Positions 24,701 through 35,263 of a DNA stretch of 64,000 nt are shown piece by piece. The notes below the pieces were generated by a model. That model did no database searches. It worked only from the letters and a program-made list of their open reading frames with translations, and was not told the DNA's origin. How positions within the stretch are numbered: the stretch's first letter is position 1; each line of letters begins with the position of its first letter. The position numbers and the translations under genes were made by a program. Source of the stretch: Stomorhina lunata (lineage: Eukaryota; Arthropoda; Insecta; Diptera; Rhiniidae); the NCBI GenBank assembly GCA_933228675.1, contig OW121742.1, positions 39,779,255 to 39,843,254 on the forward strand, given 5' to 3'.

Positions 24701-27567
24701 TGTTTACTATTTGGTGTAAAGATCAGACCCACATTAAGGGCATTGGCCAAGTGTTTTACCAATTCTTTGCGTATACCATCTTCTAGCAATTGTTTAGGAT
24801 CTAACTCTATAACACCTACAAGAGTCTTTTCCATCATTAGTATTCCCTCGGTAAAGACGGAAATAGAATGTGTTAGTTTAGCCACGGTATAGCGATCTTC
24901 AAATTGAGCATATTCTTTGAGTTTATCTTTCTCCAAGCGCGTAGGTAACTCCTTTAAAACATCTGTCTGCATTTGTATAATTCTGGCCATCAGATTAAAC
25001 ATGGTCTCGGGTATTATTTGCAATACCTTGCGCATATAATTGGCCAATTCGGAACTGTAGTAGTTGGATACTGAGATAAGATCTTCGGATTTAGCTTGAT
25101 TTATGCGCATTAATGGGATTTCTAAAGCACTGGCTAGTTTAAGGAAAGCAGCCCTTAAACGTATTACAGATTTAGGTTGCTTTTTAATTGAATCTTGCAT
25201 GATGGAAGTGAAATCACGATCTATTAAATGCCAGGCATAACTAAGATCGCTGATTAGTTGGATGTTTATCAATATGTTTTCCTTAACATTGATTATCTAG
25301 AAAGGAAAAGTCATTTAAAGTATGCCATACGATTTTCAATATCACAAACCTGTATCATTCGCGTTAGGTACATTCTAGTCTCTATTAAATACTGTTTAAC
25401 TTGCATATTTGATTGTAGATTATGAAACTCTTGAACTTCCTCTAGGGCTTGAATAAGTTGTATTAAAGTGCGTCCGGATAAATTAACATTTTCACAATTT
25501 AATTTTGTTATCTCCTGGGAAATTTCTGCAAACCATAACTTCAGTTGAGGGTTGTTTTCGATCTTCGAAAGAGGCCGAGAACCAGAAAAGGCTTCACTCA
25601 ATTCATTAACACGTTCTAAAGCTTCCTTTTTGAAATCATTCCATCTTTGTGATTTTTCTTCCATTAGAGTACGTAAAATTTCCTTGACCACCAACTCCAG
25701 TTGGGAGCAATTTAATAGCAATTCAAATAAATCACTTTCCTTAAAATTTAACTCCGAGCGTACTAGTTTTACAATTTGTTCCACCTTTAGGGTAATAGAA
25801 CCTCTTGAAATTTTATAAACACAGCCCGAGGCATGAGTGAAATACCAACGCAAGGAAACATTACACTGACGTATAAGATTAATTATCTTGGTTATATTTT
25901 GTAAAACAAAATAGTCGGACAAAACGCCATCCCTTAAAATCTCCTGTGATTGCTTCAGAATCTTATCCATTTTCTCTTTGTGAAGCAAACAGAAACCCTT
26001 AATAGCATCAGTTTCTACAACAGGCGTCAAAGCAGCCTTAGCGGCCTTAAATTGATCCCAGGCATCCACTAAGTTAACAGTTATACCCATATATACTGAA
26101 ATAATCCAATTATCAGAGAAGAATTTATCAACAATTTCTCTCATTTGTGCAATTTGGGAATGAAGAATCTTGGGAGAAAAATATAAGCAAACATATAACA
26201 TAGCAGCCTGTGTAGACAATGCTGTGGAACGATGATCAGGATGAGGATAGATGCTCAATTGGTTGTAAATATCATCACATCTAAGGCGTCCGATGACCAT
26301 ATCCACGAAGTTTTGGTCAAACTTAAAGCGCGAGAAATAGGATTCAGGATAATTTGGTACTAAATCTTTGGAGGATTTCTCAGAGTTAATTGCAGAGGAT
26401 TTGTGGGCTACAAAACCAGTTGAGCGTAGAAGCATGCATACATCATCGATGTTACTGTCACTGTGCGATTTTGAGCCACTATAACGGTAGTAGGACATGA
26501 GAAGGCGTTCGCGTATAACGCCTGGTATGTGAAAATCCACTATGAGTAAAATAACACCGAATATGTATAAGGATTCGCACTGAAATATACAAAAAGAAAA
26601 TTGCAGGGATAAAATAATAGAATTGGAAAAAAATTTAAAATTTCTCGCTTCTGCACGATCTATTGGACGTCTCGAATATTTAATATTCATAAAATAGGCT
26701 AATGGGTGATGTAGGGGTTGTTGGATACAAAGCAAAGTTTCTGGTTGGACTTAACTTGGTAAGCTCAGACTTATCTTGGCTATGCTTTATTTTAACTTTG
26801 GGCACTGACCTCCTCCTTGTATCACCCGGGGATGTAACAGGTTATATATATAGACCATTTAAGTAAGTAAAATAGTCTTCATTATTGCATCTGGGTGGCT
26901 CTAACTGAGACTTTGTTGTTTTGGTAGACAAGAGTTTAATCTTCTCTTCACCCTGCAGGTGACATGGAGGGATTACTCTCTAGGACACAAATGAGGCCAC
27001 CTGCTTAACCTAACCTACAGACATCAGCAAAACCAAACATAGCTTTTTTTTGGTTTGTGCTTCCAAAAGTAAAAATTATTAACCAATTACCATTAACTGT
27101 TTGCCCTCCTCATCCTGCAATACTGTTTCCAGCGTCTGCTGTATATAATAGCCACGATTTAGTTCATCAATGAACTGCTGCAAGTCCGAAGCATATTGAT
27201 GAGAACTCTCGAAAGCCAAATAGAAACGCGTTAATAAATTCAAATAATTTTCTCGCAATTCATCGTCCAAGTCTTGCAATTCTGGATTTTGTTCAATTTT
27301 TAAATCTTGAGCTTCGGCAATTTTAAGATAACTAAAATCCATGATAAGTTCCCCATATTTCTGTTGGTCGGCTTTTGAATCCAAACTGAAAGGGATATAA
27401 AATTAATTTGATACAAATACATATTGAATTGTCAGAAAAACTCACCGAAAGATTTCGGGTATGTAATCTTTCAAACGTAAAATTTCCGCAATTATGGAAT
27501 TGCCCATGGAAACAATACGCAGTAAATTTTGACCACAGGCATTATTTTCCGCCAAAAACTCGGTCAT
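21714..27567 (-). CDS. WASHC5: Strumpellin, WASH complex subunit 5, 6 exons
   Basis: Scaffold of the pentameric WASH complex, which activates Arp2/3 actin assembly on endosomes for cargo sorting. Minus-strand exons in coding order are 27567-27446, 27385-27091, 26579-25350, 25296-23912, 22302-21931 and 21870-21714. Every junction is GT-AG and in phase, giving 1186 aa; human strumpellin is about 1159. It starts [20 protein letters not shown]. Stretches close to the family are [129 protein letters not shown] and [17 protein letters not shown]. The last exon is the least conserved and its stop (21716-21714) is the least certain boundary. The 1.6-kb fourth intron is filled by repeats. Confidence 0.95.
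22345..22480 (+). repeat. Pair of ~45-bp direct repeats in WASHC5 intron 4
   Basis: GATTCAATTTATTTTGA (about 22361-22377) leading to CTTTCAGTGGCGCAATG recurs as CAATTCAATTTATTTTGA (about 22440-22457) leading to TTTCCAGTGGCGCCATC. Spacing is about 80 bp. They may be two copies of one short repeat or the ends of a small insertion. Confidence 0.6.
22500..22680 (+). repeat. tRNA-derived SINE-like sequence
   Basis: CATCCGCCTAGTATACCAAA, then CCAAGTTCGATTCC, a good pol III B-box, lie in tRNA-like order but without a complete cloverleaf. An A-rich tail region, a CGGTTCACCTCATAACCAC segment and T-rich DNA follow. This fits a SINE whose head came from a tRNA. The exact ends are unclear. Confidence 0.55.
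22750..23905. repeat. Minisatellite, 29-bp unit with GAAAAATTTCCTATAAATAG core
   Basis: The unit is GAAAAATTTCCTATAAATAG followed by TCAATTTTC, 29 bp, with about 20 copies between 22919 and 23545. The period was checked directly (copies start at 22984 and 23013). Both flanks (22750-22910 and 23560-23900) are degenerate TTTTTCTATAGAAAA/ATCAAAAATTT sequence like the other arrays. It lies inside WASHC5 intron 4. Confidence 0.95.
26700..26845 (+). repeat. Dispersed repeat family C copy in WASHC5 intron 2
   Basis: GGGGTTGTTGGATAC, TAACTTGGTAA, GGGCACTGACCTCCTC and TATCACCCGGGGAT occur in the same order as at 53716-53860. The copies are about 75 percent alike by eye. No frame or terminal structure was recognised. 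The segment partly underlies an unspliced extension of the WASHC5 exon 3 frame, which I do not treat as coding. Confidence 0.75.
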
Positions 27568-28125
27568 TTCGAAGCTAAGTTATTATTGAAATTATGTAGA
27601 AGCAATTTAAATTTCTTAAATTAAATTTATAAACAAATTTAAATGCAATTGAATAAATTTTTCTTTTGCTAAACAAAACCACTTCCACGGAACAATAACA
27701 ACAGCTGACTATTTGCCATTGCAGGTTGGAAATTAAAATGTAAACAAAAAACCAGTATTGCCATTAATAAATAAATGTTGGTAATATTACTTACCTACAA
27801 TTTTACTAATTATCAGCCAAAATTACATTTTAGTTTAGCTATTTTTATTCTATGTTTTTATAAAATACATATAAAAATGTTTATACCAAGAACTTTTTCA
27901 TTAAAAATCAAAATTATATCCTCCATCTCCTTAAAAATAACTGCACTTTTTTATCAGTGTATTATTTTTGCAAACAGCTGACATTTCAAAATTTCCAGCT
28001 TTATCAATTTTGTTTACAATGAACATTCCAAGAAATTGCCATTTGTTTATCATCCACCCAAAGACGGTTAATTAAGATTAATAATTTGGACTTTGTTTTG
28101 GTGATAATAAATTCCAAAAGGCAAA
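27568..28125. promoter_or_regulatory. Divergent promoter region of WASHC5 and the ECI-like gene
   Basis: 558 bp separate the two start codons on opposite strands. Both core promoters should lie here, and short 5' UTRs are implied. The ACAGCTGAC word occurs at about 27701-27709 and again at 27974-27982. No TATA box was convincing. A short reading frame at 27775-27981 has no protein-like features. Confidence 0.5.
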
Positions 28126-28974
28126 ATGTATCAAAACTATCAGGAGTTACTTGTAAAGAAGGAGGACAAAATACTTGTGATCAAATTTAATAATCCCAAA
28201 AAGAAGAACTGTGTAAATCGTGTTGCTTACCAAGAAATAGCCAAAGTTTTACAAGAAGCCGGCAAAGATGATTCAATCACCATTGTGGTCTTTACCGGAG
28301 TTGGAGACTTCTATACTGCTGGCAATGATTTGTCCGCATCCGGAGATATAACAGATATGGATGCTTATTTACTCGAGGCTAATCTTATTTTCAAGAAAAT
28401 GGTTTGTTCCTTCATTGAGTGTCCCAAGATAATTGTGTCTTTGGTAAATGGTCCCTGTATAGGTATTGGTACCACATTGGCGGGAATATCGGATTTATTA
28501 TGGTGTTCCGAGGCGGTAAGTTAAGATTTAAGATCAAATCTTAAATGTACTTACTCTATTTTTTATTTTATTTTGCTTTCAAAGGCCTACTTTACAACAC
28601 CTTTTGTTAAACTGGGTATCGTACCTGAGGCCGGTTCCTCCTACTTGTTTCCTTTACTGATGGGCCGTTCTAAAGCCACCGAAGTTTTATTGTTTGGCGA
28701 AAAGCTTACGGCCCAAGATGCCTATAAATTTAACTTTGCCTCACGTATTTTTAAAAAATCCGAATTAGATACTGAGATCTGGCCGAAGCTACGTGAATTT
28801 TCTGAACTGCCTCCGGAATCTTTGCTAATATCTAAGAGATTAGTGCGCAGCATTGAAAGAAAGACTTTAATGGATGCCATTGATGCCGAATGTAATGAAT
28901 TGTTGAAACGTTTTAAAAGTGAAGAGTTTTTTAATGCTTTAATGCAGTTCTCTATGAGAAAATCTAAATTGTAA
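28126..28974 (+). CDS. Enoyl-CoA delta-isomerase/hydratase family, peroxisomal type, 2 exons
   Basis: Crotonase-fold enzyme closest by eye to ECI2/CDYL-type isomerases that move cis/trans-3 double bonds of enoyl-CoA to trans-2 in beta-oxidation of unsaturated fatty acids. Exons are 28126-28515 and 28585-28974, each exactly 130 codons, giving 259 aa. Oxyanion-hole segments are TAGNDLSASGD (about 66-76) and NGPCIGIGTTLAG (about 109-121). Catalytic-acid position Glu145 lies in GIVPEAGSSYLFP. The protein ends RKSKL, and the terminal SKL is a canonical peroxisomal targeting signal 1. There is no acyl-CoA-binding domain at the N-terminus, unlike vertebrate ECI2. AATAAA is at 29022-29027. Confidence 0.93.
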
Positions 28975-29021
28975 AAAAATACTCAGAATTGAAGCATAAA
29001 AATTTATAATTTTCTTTCTGC

Positions 29022-29027
29022 AATAAA
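29022..29027 (+). terminator. ECI-like gene polyadenylation signal AATAAA
   Basis: Hexamer 48 bp downstream of the stop codon. Confidence 0.6.
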
Positions 29028-29151
29028 TTTTATATATAGATTTTAAACGAACTATGTATGTATTCCAAAAGTGTAACTTTATAATAATATGTTTTCTATT
29101 AAAATTTTAAAAAATTCCTAATTTTTGATTTTTTGTTTAGTAATATTCATA

Positions 29152-29273
29152 ACGGCCAATTCATCGTTCCCACGGCTATCGGTTCTTCGTGCCGGAACGA
29201 CTCGGAAATCATAGGATTCGTCCAAGGACTGCCATTTCTGCGATATTTACAATAATATCGCAGTTACAACAAC
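29152..29273 (+). repeat. Short dispersed repeat family B (best copy)
   Basis: Runs from CCAATTCATCGTTCCCACGG through CGGTTCTTCGTGCCGGAACG, AGGATTCGTCCAAGGACTGCC and a TATCGCAGTTACAACAACA end. It matches 17514-17640 in reverse. It sits immediately before the 29.3-31.1-kb minisatellite. Confidence 0.8.
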
Positions 29274-29284
29274 AACATTTCGGT

Positions 29285-31100
29285 ACAAACTTTTTTCGTT
29301 ATATAGAAAAAATTTCTATACAAAATTATGTACCAGAAACTTTTCTATAAACAATATTTCGTAATAAAATTTTTCTATTAAAAAATATCTTGGTAAAATT
29401 TTTTAATAGAAAAAATATTTAAAAATTTTTCTATAGAAAAAAATTTCTTTCAAATTTCTTTTTATATAAAAGATTTCGGCATACAATTTTTCTATAGAAA
29501 AAATTTCGGTAAAAAATTTTTCTACAGAAAAAAAATTTCGGAAAAAATTATTTTATCGAAAAATTTTCGGAAAAAAAATTTTTATAGAAAAAATTTCGGA
29601 AAAAAAATTTTTATAGAAAAAATTTCGATAAAAAATTTTTCTATCGAAATTATTTTACCAAAATTTTTTCTATAAAAGAAATGTTTACGACATTTTTTGC
29701 TATATTTGTCCATAGAAAATTTTAATCATTTTTTCAATAGAAAAAAAATCGATAAAAATTTTTTCTATACAAAAGAATTCGATAAAAATTTTTTCTACAG
29801 AAAAAATTTCGGTAAAAAATTTTCTATCGAAAAATTTCGGTAAAAATTTTTTCTATAGGAAAAATTTCGGTAAAAATTTTTTCTATAGGAAAAATTTCGG
29901 TAAAAATTTTTTCTATAGGAAAAATTTCGGTAAAAATTTTTTCTATAGGAAAAATTTCGGTAAAAATTTTTTCTATAGGAAAAATTTCGGTAAAAATTTT
30001 TTCTATAGGAAAAATTTCGGAAAAATTTCGATAAAAATTTTTTCTATAGGAAAAATTTCGGTAAAAATTTTTTCTACAGGAAAAATTTCGGTAAAAAATT
30101 TTTCTATAGGAAAAATTTCGGTAAAAATTTTTTCTATAGGAAAAATTTCGGTAAAAATTTTTTCTATAGGAAAAATTTCGGTAAAAATTTTTTATATAGG
30201 AAAAATTTCGGTAAAAATTCTTTCTATAGGAAAAATTTCGGTAAAAATTTTTTCTATAGGAAAAATTTCAGTAAAAATTTTTTCTAGAGGAAAAATTTCA
30301 GTAAAAATTTTTTCTAGAGGAAAAATTTCAGTAAAAATTTTTTCTATAGGAAAAATTTCGGTAAAAAATTTTTCTATAAGAAAAATATCGGTAAAAGTTT
30401 TTTCTATAGAAAAAATTTCGGTAAAAATTTTTTTTATAGAAAAAATTTCGGTAAAAGTTTTTTCTATAGAAAAAATTTCGGTAAAAATTTTTTCTATAGA
30501 AAAAATTTCGATAAAAATTTTTTCTATAGAGAAAATTTCGGTAAACATTTTTTCTAAAGAAAAAATTTCGGTAAAAATTTTTTCTAAAGAAAAAATTTCG
30601 GTAAAAATTTTTTCTTTTTCTTTGAGATTTAAAATTTTCTTTGAAAAATTTGAGATAGAAAATTTTCTATAAAAAGTTTGAGATCGAAAATTTTCTATAA
30701 AAAATTTGAGATCGAAAATTTTCAATAAAAAGTTTGAAATCGAAAATTTTCTATAAAAATTTTGAGATCAAAAATTTTCTATAAAAAATTTGCGAACGAA
30801 AATTTTTTATAAAAAATTTGCGAACGAAAATTTTTTATAAAAAATTTGCGAACGAAAATTTTCTATAAAAAATTTGTGAACGAAAATTTTCTATAAAAAA
30901 TTTGAGACCGAAAATTTTTTATAAAAAATTTGAGACCGAAAATTTTTTATAAAAATTTAAGACTAAAAATTGTATTTAAAAAAATTCGGTAAAAAATTTT
31001 TCTATAGAAAAAAAGTTCGGTAAAAAATTTTTCTATAGAAACAATTTTGGTAAAAATAATAAATAAAGGTAAAAAATTTTCTATAGAAAATTTTTCGGTA
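29285..31100. repeat. Minisatellite, 30-bp unit with TTTTTTCTATAGGAAAAATT core
   Basis: A core of about 27 near-identical 30-bp units (GGTAAAAA, TTTTTTCTATAGG, AAAAATTTC) runs from 29835 to 30610; the phase is kept across consecutive 60-base lines. Older copies with CTATAGAAAA flank the left side. The right side (30630-30960) changes to a TTTGAGATCGAAAATTTTCT-type unit of similar length. A 177-residue minus-strand frame (30192-30725) with a repeating IEKIFTEIFS pattern is an artefact of a period divisible by three. Confidence 0.95.
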
Positions 31101-31489
31101 AAAGTTATGGTATAAAATGTTTTTAATAAATTTTTTTTGTATAAATTTATTTTATAGAATTTTTATAAATTAATTTTTCTTGAAAAATTAGTTTTCTGTT
31201 TTTGTATTGAAATTTATTTTATTGATATGGGATTTTAATACAGATTTACTTTATCGGATTTTAATATAGATTTACTTTAATACCTCCCTACATTGGTAAT
31301 ACTATTTTAACAATATTTTATACTGCCATCTAGTTGTCAATTGTTATATCATACTAAATTTTTTTCTCACACTTTTTAATGTCATTCCATTTACTCTTAT
31401 CACATGCCGAAACAATAACACACTAGTTTTCTCGCTCCCTCTTGCACAATATCAATAAGAATTTTCCATTTTTAATTTTATTTCGCCGC

Positions 31490-31687
31490 ACTTTTAATTA
31501 AATGTCGGTCGCAACGTGAAATTTCCGCAGAATTCTTGAGAAAAATTAACAAAAATATTGAGAAAAACTTGGAAATTTTCTTTAAAAGCTAATAAAAAAC
31601 AATTAACTGCTTTTAAGCAGTAAATAAATTATACAAACATTGTGAAAAAACAATAAATATTTATTGCAAAGAACAAGCAAAATAAAG
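31490..31687 (+). promoter_or_regulatory. Putative 5' non-coding exon of the Q/N-rich gene
   Basis: After a region with CTCGCTCCCTC and CACTTTTAATTAAATGTCGG, the sequence becomes A-rich and runs to AATAAAG|GTAAAG, a good donor. With the small exon at 32171 this looks like a 5' UTR. The start is a guess. Confidence 0.3.
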
Positions 31688-32170
31688 GTAAAGTTTTCCA
31701 TCCATCCAACAAGAAATAGTTGAACAACGTAGTCGTGAAGAAGTAGCAAAAGACAAAATAAGGAAACAAAATTAATAAGAATTTTATGTTCCCAATAATG
31801 TTTAGTATTAAATTGATATAAAATTAAAGATCCTAAGTGCTAAATTATAAAATTTATAATTAATTTGCTTAATTACCATTTCTCTTATAAAGATATTTTC
31901 GTGTTAACGCGTGTGTGTTCATTTAAATTAAAATTTGTTAGCGGTGGAGTGAAGAAGAAGCTGATTTTTTTGCTGATATCACACTTGAAAGAAAGTTGAC
32001 CATTAGCAAAAAGAATAAATTCTATAAAAAAAATTCCTTTACAAAGACTTTCCTTTAAGCACTAAAAGCACATTCTGCTAAATATAATTTGACCGGAGGA
32101 ATTTATTAAAAAAAAAGAATAAAAAAAACTTGTGTTAAAAAGAATTAAACTAATTTGCAAATAATTTCAG

Positions 32171-32236
32171 ACACCAACAGCCAAGCAGATTTGTAATAGA
32201 ATTTACTTAAATCTGTTTTGGACATTTTTTAAAAGG
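32171..32236 (+). promoter_or_regulatory. Putative small 5' UTR exon
   Basis: 66 bases between a clean acceptor (AATAATTTCAG) and a consensus donor (AAAAGG|GTAAGT). The composition is higher in C/G than the surroundings. It has no start codon. Probably spliced to the coding exon near 35252; inferred only from splice signals and position. Confidence 0.35.
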
Positions 32237-32479
32237 GTAAGTTTATTATATATTATTCTGAACTATAAAGCCATTAAAAGATTCGTCTTGCCTTTGGGAC
32301 ATGAATTCTTTCTTTTTGTCCCAGTCTTTCGGAAGTTCTACTAGTTGCTTTTGGTAGTTTCATTGCAAAACACATTACGAAGCCTGATGAAGGAAAAATG
32401 GTCGGCGTCTTTAATTGATTGCAATTTTTATACCAATTACCTCCATTGGCAGAAAGGGCATATTGCGATGGACTTCTTG

Positions 32480-32556
32480 GAAATATTAGGATTACGACTA
32501 GGAACTGCCACTTCTGCGATATTAACAATAATATCACAGTTGCAACCACGGACGGC
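32480..32556 (+). repeat. Short dispersed repeat family B (partial copy)
   Basis: Contains AACTGCCACTTCTGCGATAT, then TAACAATAATATCACAGTTG, matching the 3' half of the copy at 29152. It abuts a family A repeat that begins about 20 bp further on. Confidence 0.7.
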
Positions 32557-32575
32557 TCTTTGTTTTTCATTAATT

Positions 32576-33150
32576 ATACCCTTCACCACCATAGGTGGAA
32601 AGGGTATTATAAATAAGTTTGTGTTGATGTAGGTATGTAACGCGTAGAAATATTTGTCGTAGATCCACCTTTTAGTATATCAATATGATTTGAATCACTT
32701 TCTGAGTCGATTTAGTGATGTCACTCCTTCCGACCTCTCTGGCTGGACATCTGGCTGGCTGGACCCCCATGTAAACCATGTAATCAAAGAACTGGTCGCA
32801 ATTCTATAGATAATTTAATGAAATTTGGCACAGATAATTTTTTTGATAATAGGACCATGGCTATAGAAATTCGTCAAAATCGGTCCATTATTTATGGTAC
32901 CTCCCATAGGTCCCACTTCCCGGAATTGATATATTGACCAAAAATATTTTTTCATGAAATTTAATTCAAATACTGCTTATGTAAACTAATATCACTGTAC
33001 CATAGCTCCCATACAAAATCTTGTGTCAAAACGCACTAAATGAGACAAAAATTACTAAAAAAATAATGAAAATAATGAGAATTTTGAGTTTATTTTTTGC
33101 ATACAGTCCACATTTGACCCTTGTTCTCATGTAAGTCCAATTGACGGAAA
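32576..33150 (+). repeat. Dispersed repeat family A, 3'-truncated copy
   Basis: Begins with the palindromic start TATACCCTTCACCACCATAG/GTGGAAAGGGTAT and follows the 49398 copy to about the GTCCAATTGACGGAAA segment, then stops without the terminal hairpin. Lies in the presumed first intron of the Q/N-rich gene. Confidence 0.85.
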
Positions 33151-33479
33151 CGGAAAATTATTATTAAAATGTCCTCAGAAAATATCAATTAATCAAAATA
33201 GCTCAATAGATAGGATACCAATATTGGCAATAATGTCAAGTAGTTGTGCCTTTTGGCATTAAAAAACTGTTTATCCAACAATAAAATCTATATTGTTTTT
33301 GACTTGTAGCCATGCGTTAACCTGTATATATGAGCCTTGGGTAGATTATAATGAATATTTGTAATTTTTATTTATTTAATTAGCTGCGATAATCTCAAAG
33401 TAAACTACATTAAATACAAAAATTTGTTGAAGATTGCTTAAATGGCCTCTATTTACAACCTCTTAAGGTCAAAAGATGA

Positions 33480-33605
33480 ACATGTTTTACAATTCCATGC
33501 GCTTCGATCTTCGACGCAGTTATCCAATTTCGTATGGCAAGCGTTGAAAGATTTTCTTCTACTTGGTCTTTCCATGGAAGTTTCGGACGTCCTCTTCCTC
33601 ATTAA
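33480..33605 (-). mobile_element. Non-LTR retrotransposon 3' tail fragment
   Basis: Minus strand reads GRGRPKLPWKDQVEENLSTL then RNW, the same C-terminal tail as at 3830-4280 and 54003-54110, with a frameshift after RNW. The 3' limit, CCATGCGCTTCGATCTT on the plus strand, is shared with the 3.9-kb copy. Confidence 0.7.
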
Positions 33606-35251
33606 GGTTTACGTTTTTATTCTAATTTTAGCTTATTTAAAGTAATTGTTTTTTTCAGGAGTGGGTTACCAATCCAAATTTACAGCACTGTCACAGAACT
33701 TAATCCGGAACTGGAATAAATTTTGTATTTTGCTTCTCCAAATTTTAAAGTGGAACTCAATTTATATAAATTTCTTTGTCTATTTCAAAGATTTCTTCTG
33801 TCCCTGTTCAGATTCCTTAGATTTCCGAGTCGTTCTATTGCGAAGAACCTATATACCATACAAATACTCAGACTTTCTTACAAGCTTTGTGGTGTCGGAT
33901 CAATATCCTGTTGATATTGTAACAGGAAAGGCATATTCAAATTAATGTTACATTACCTCATACTATTGAAAGGCACTTGCGTTGTATGTACACAATAATG
34001 TTATGACATTACATAAGCACCAAGAAGAATATGCAGCTTCGTATCTGACGGTTATAGAGCGGAATTAGTGGAATTTTATGTTATGTATTAAAGTTCTGTT
34101 CATTATTAAGGGATTTTAAATAAACAGCATTGTTAAGTATTTTATTATTAATGTACTATTTACATTTTACTTAAAAATGTTAAAAAAAATGTTATAGCAA
34201 TCCATAAATCGTACACATTTTTCGGAGTAACATGGTTAAAATTTGTACAGTGAATTTAAATTTATAACTTGCTACCTTTATGGCAATGTGATATATCATA
34301 CCTTGTGAATCTCCCCAATTATATTTGTTTATAATGAGGACTGTAGTTTTTTTTTAATTATGATATAAGAAATTTAAAATTGCCAACGATTATCACAAAC
34401 TTTCTGTTTAACAAATTCATTTTTAAATTGGTGGCGGCCTAGTCACAGTCAGTTATCATTTGACTTTGTTCTCTATTACAAATCGACCCATTCATCGTCA
34501 TTCAATTAAAACCCGTATGAATTTAGGAACATTCTTTGTATGAGCTAATTCTTTAAAAAAAAAAAAAAAATAAAACAATGAGGTTATGAAATGTGGAACC
34601 GGCCGGGTTTGAAAAGTTCTTATTATAATTATTTGTTAAACAGCCCAAATTATTCTTAATTGATTTGAATATTCATGCATATAAAGTAAAGTTAAACGCT
34701 TTAAGGCCCAATGATATAAATATTCATAGATTTTTATTTTATGAATTTGCATTTTACCATTCTTTGTAAAGCCCTTTGCCTTTCCGCGTCCCTTTTATCT
34801 ATTTCCTTCGTTCTTTGTTTTAAAAAAATTGTTTTCTAGTACATAATAAGAATTAATTTATTTTTGTGTATTGTTATTATTTGCATTTTCATTTTGTTTT
34901 CATTTCATGTTTATTTCGTTTTCTATTTTCTTGTTCAAAATTCTTTTACACATTTAAAGGCGATTTGGTTAATAATTTTCCGGCGAATTCAAAGATACCG
35001 GCAGGGTTGGTTTTTGTTTTTATTTTTTTGGCCAGGGTTGCACAAAAGGGGAGTATTTTAAAAACAGAGTTGTTGGCAAGGGCGGTTATCTGGTTAATTA
35101 ACGTTATTTTTGACTTATTTTTAAAAGTTGTAATTTAATTTAATATTTTTACAACTGTTAATTTCTATTCTTAAAAGAATTAAATTTGTTATTGAGAAAA
35201 GAAACATCTTAACAAAAGAAGCCGAAGTTTAGCAAAAATAAACTGTTCCAG
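33606..35251. other. Presumed intron of the Q/N-rich gene, nothing recognised
   Basis: AT-rich, with a poly(A) run at about 34557-34570. Reading frames are short and of AT-biased composition. No splice-bounded coding exon was supported. Confidence 0.45.
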
Positions 35252-35263
35252 CGATATTGAATT

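Noticed and set aside
25311..26735. N-terminal extension of the WASHC5 exon 3 frame ([15 protein letters not shown]...)
   Set aside because: An acceptor CAG at 26580-26582 joins exon 2 in phase, giving [12 protein letters not shown] as in other strumpellins; the extension is intron and partly repeat C.
30192..30725. 177-codon minus-strand frame with an IEKIFTEIFS repeat
   Set aside because: The 30-bp period is divisible by three, so an open frame is automatic. No start context, composition or domain supports a protein.
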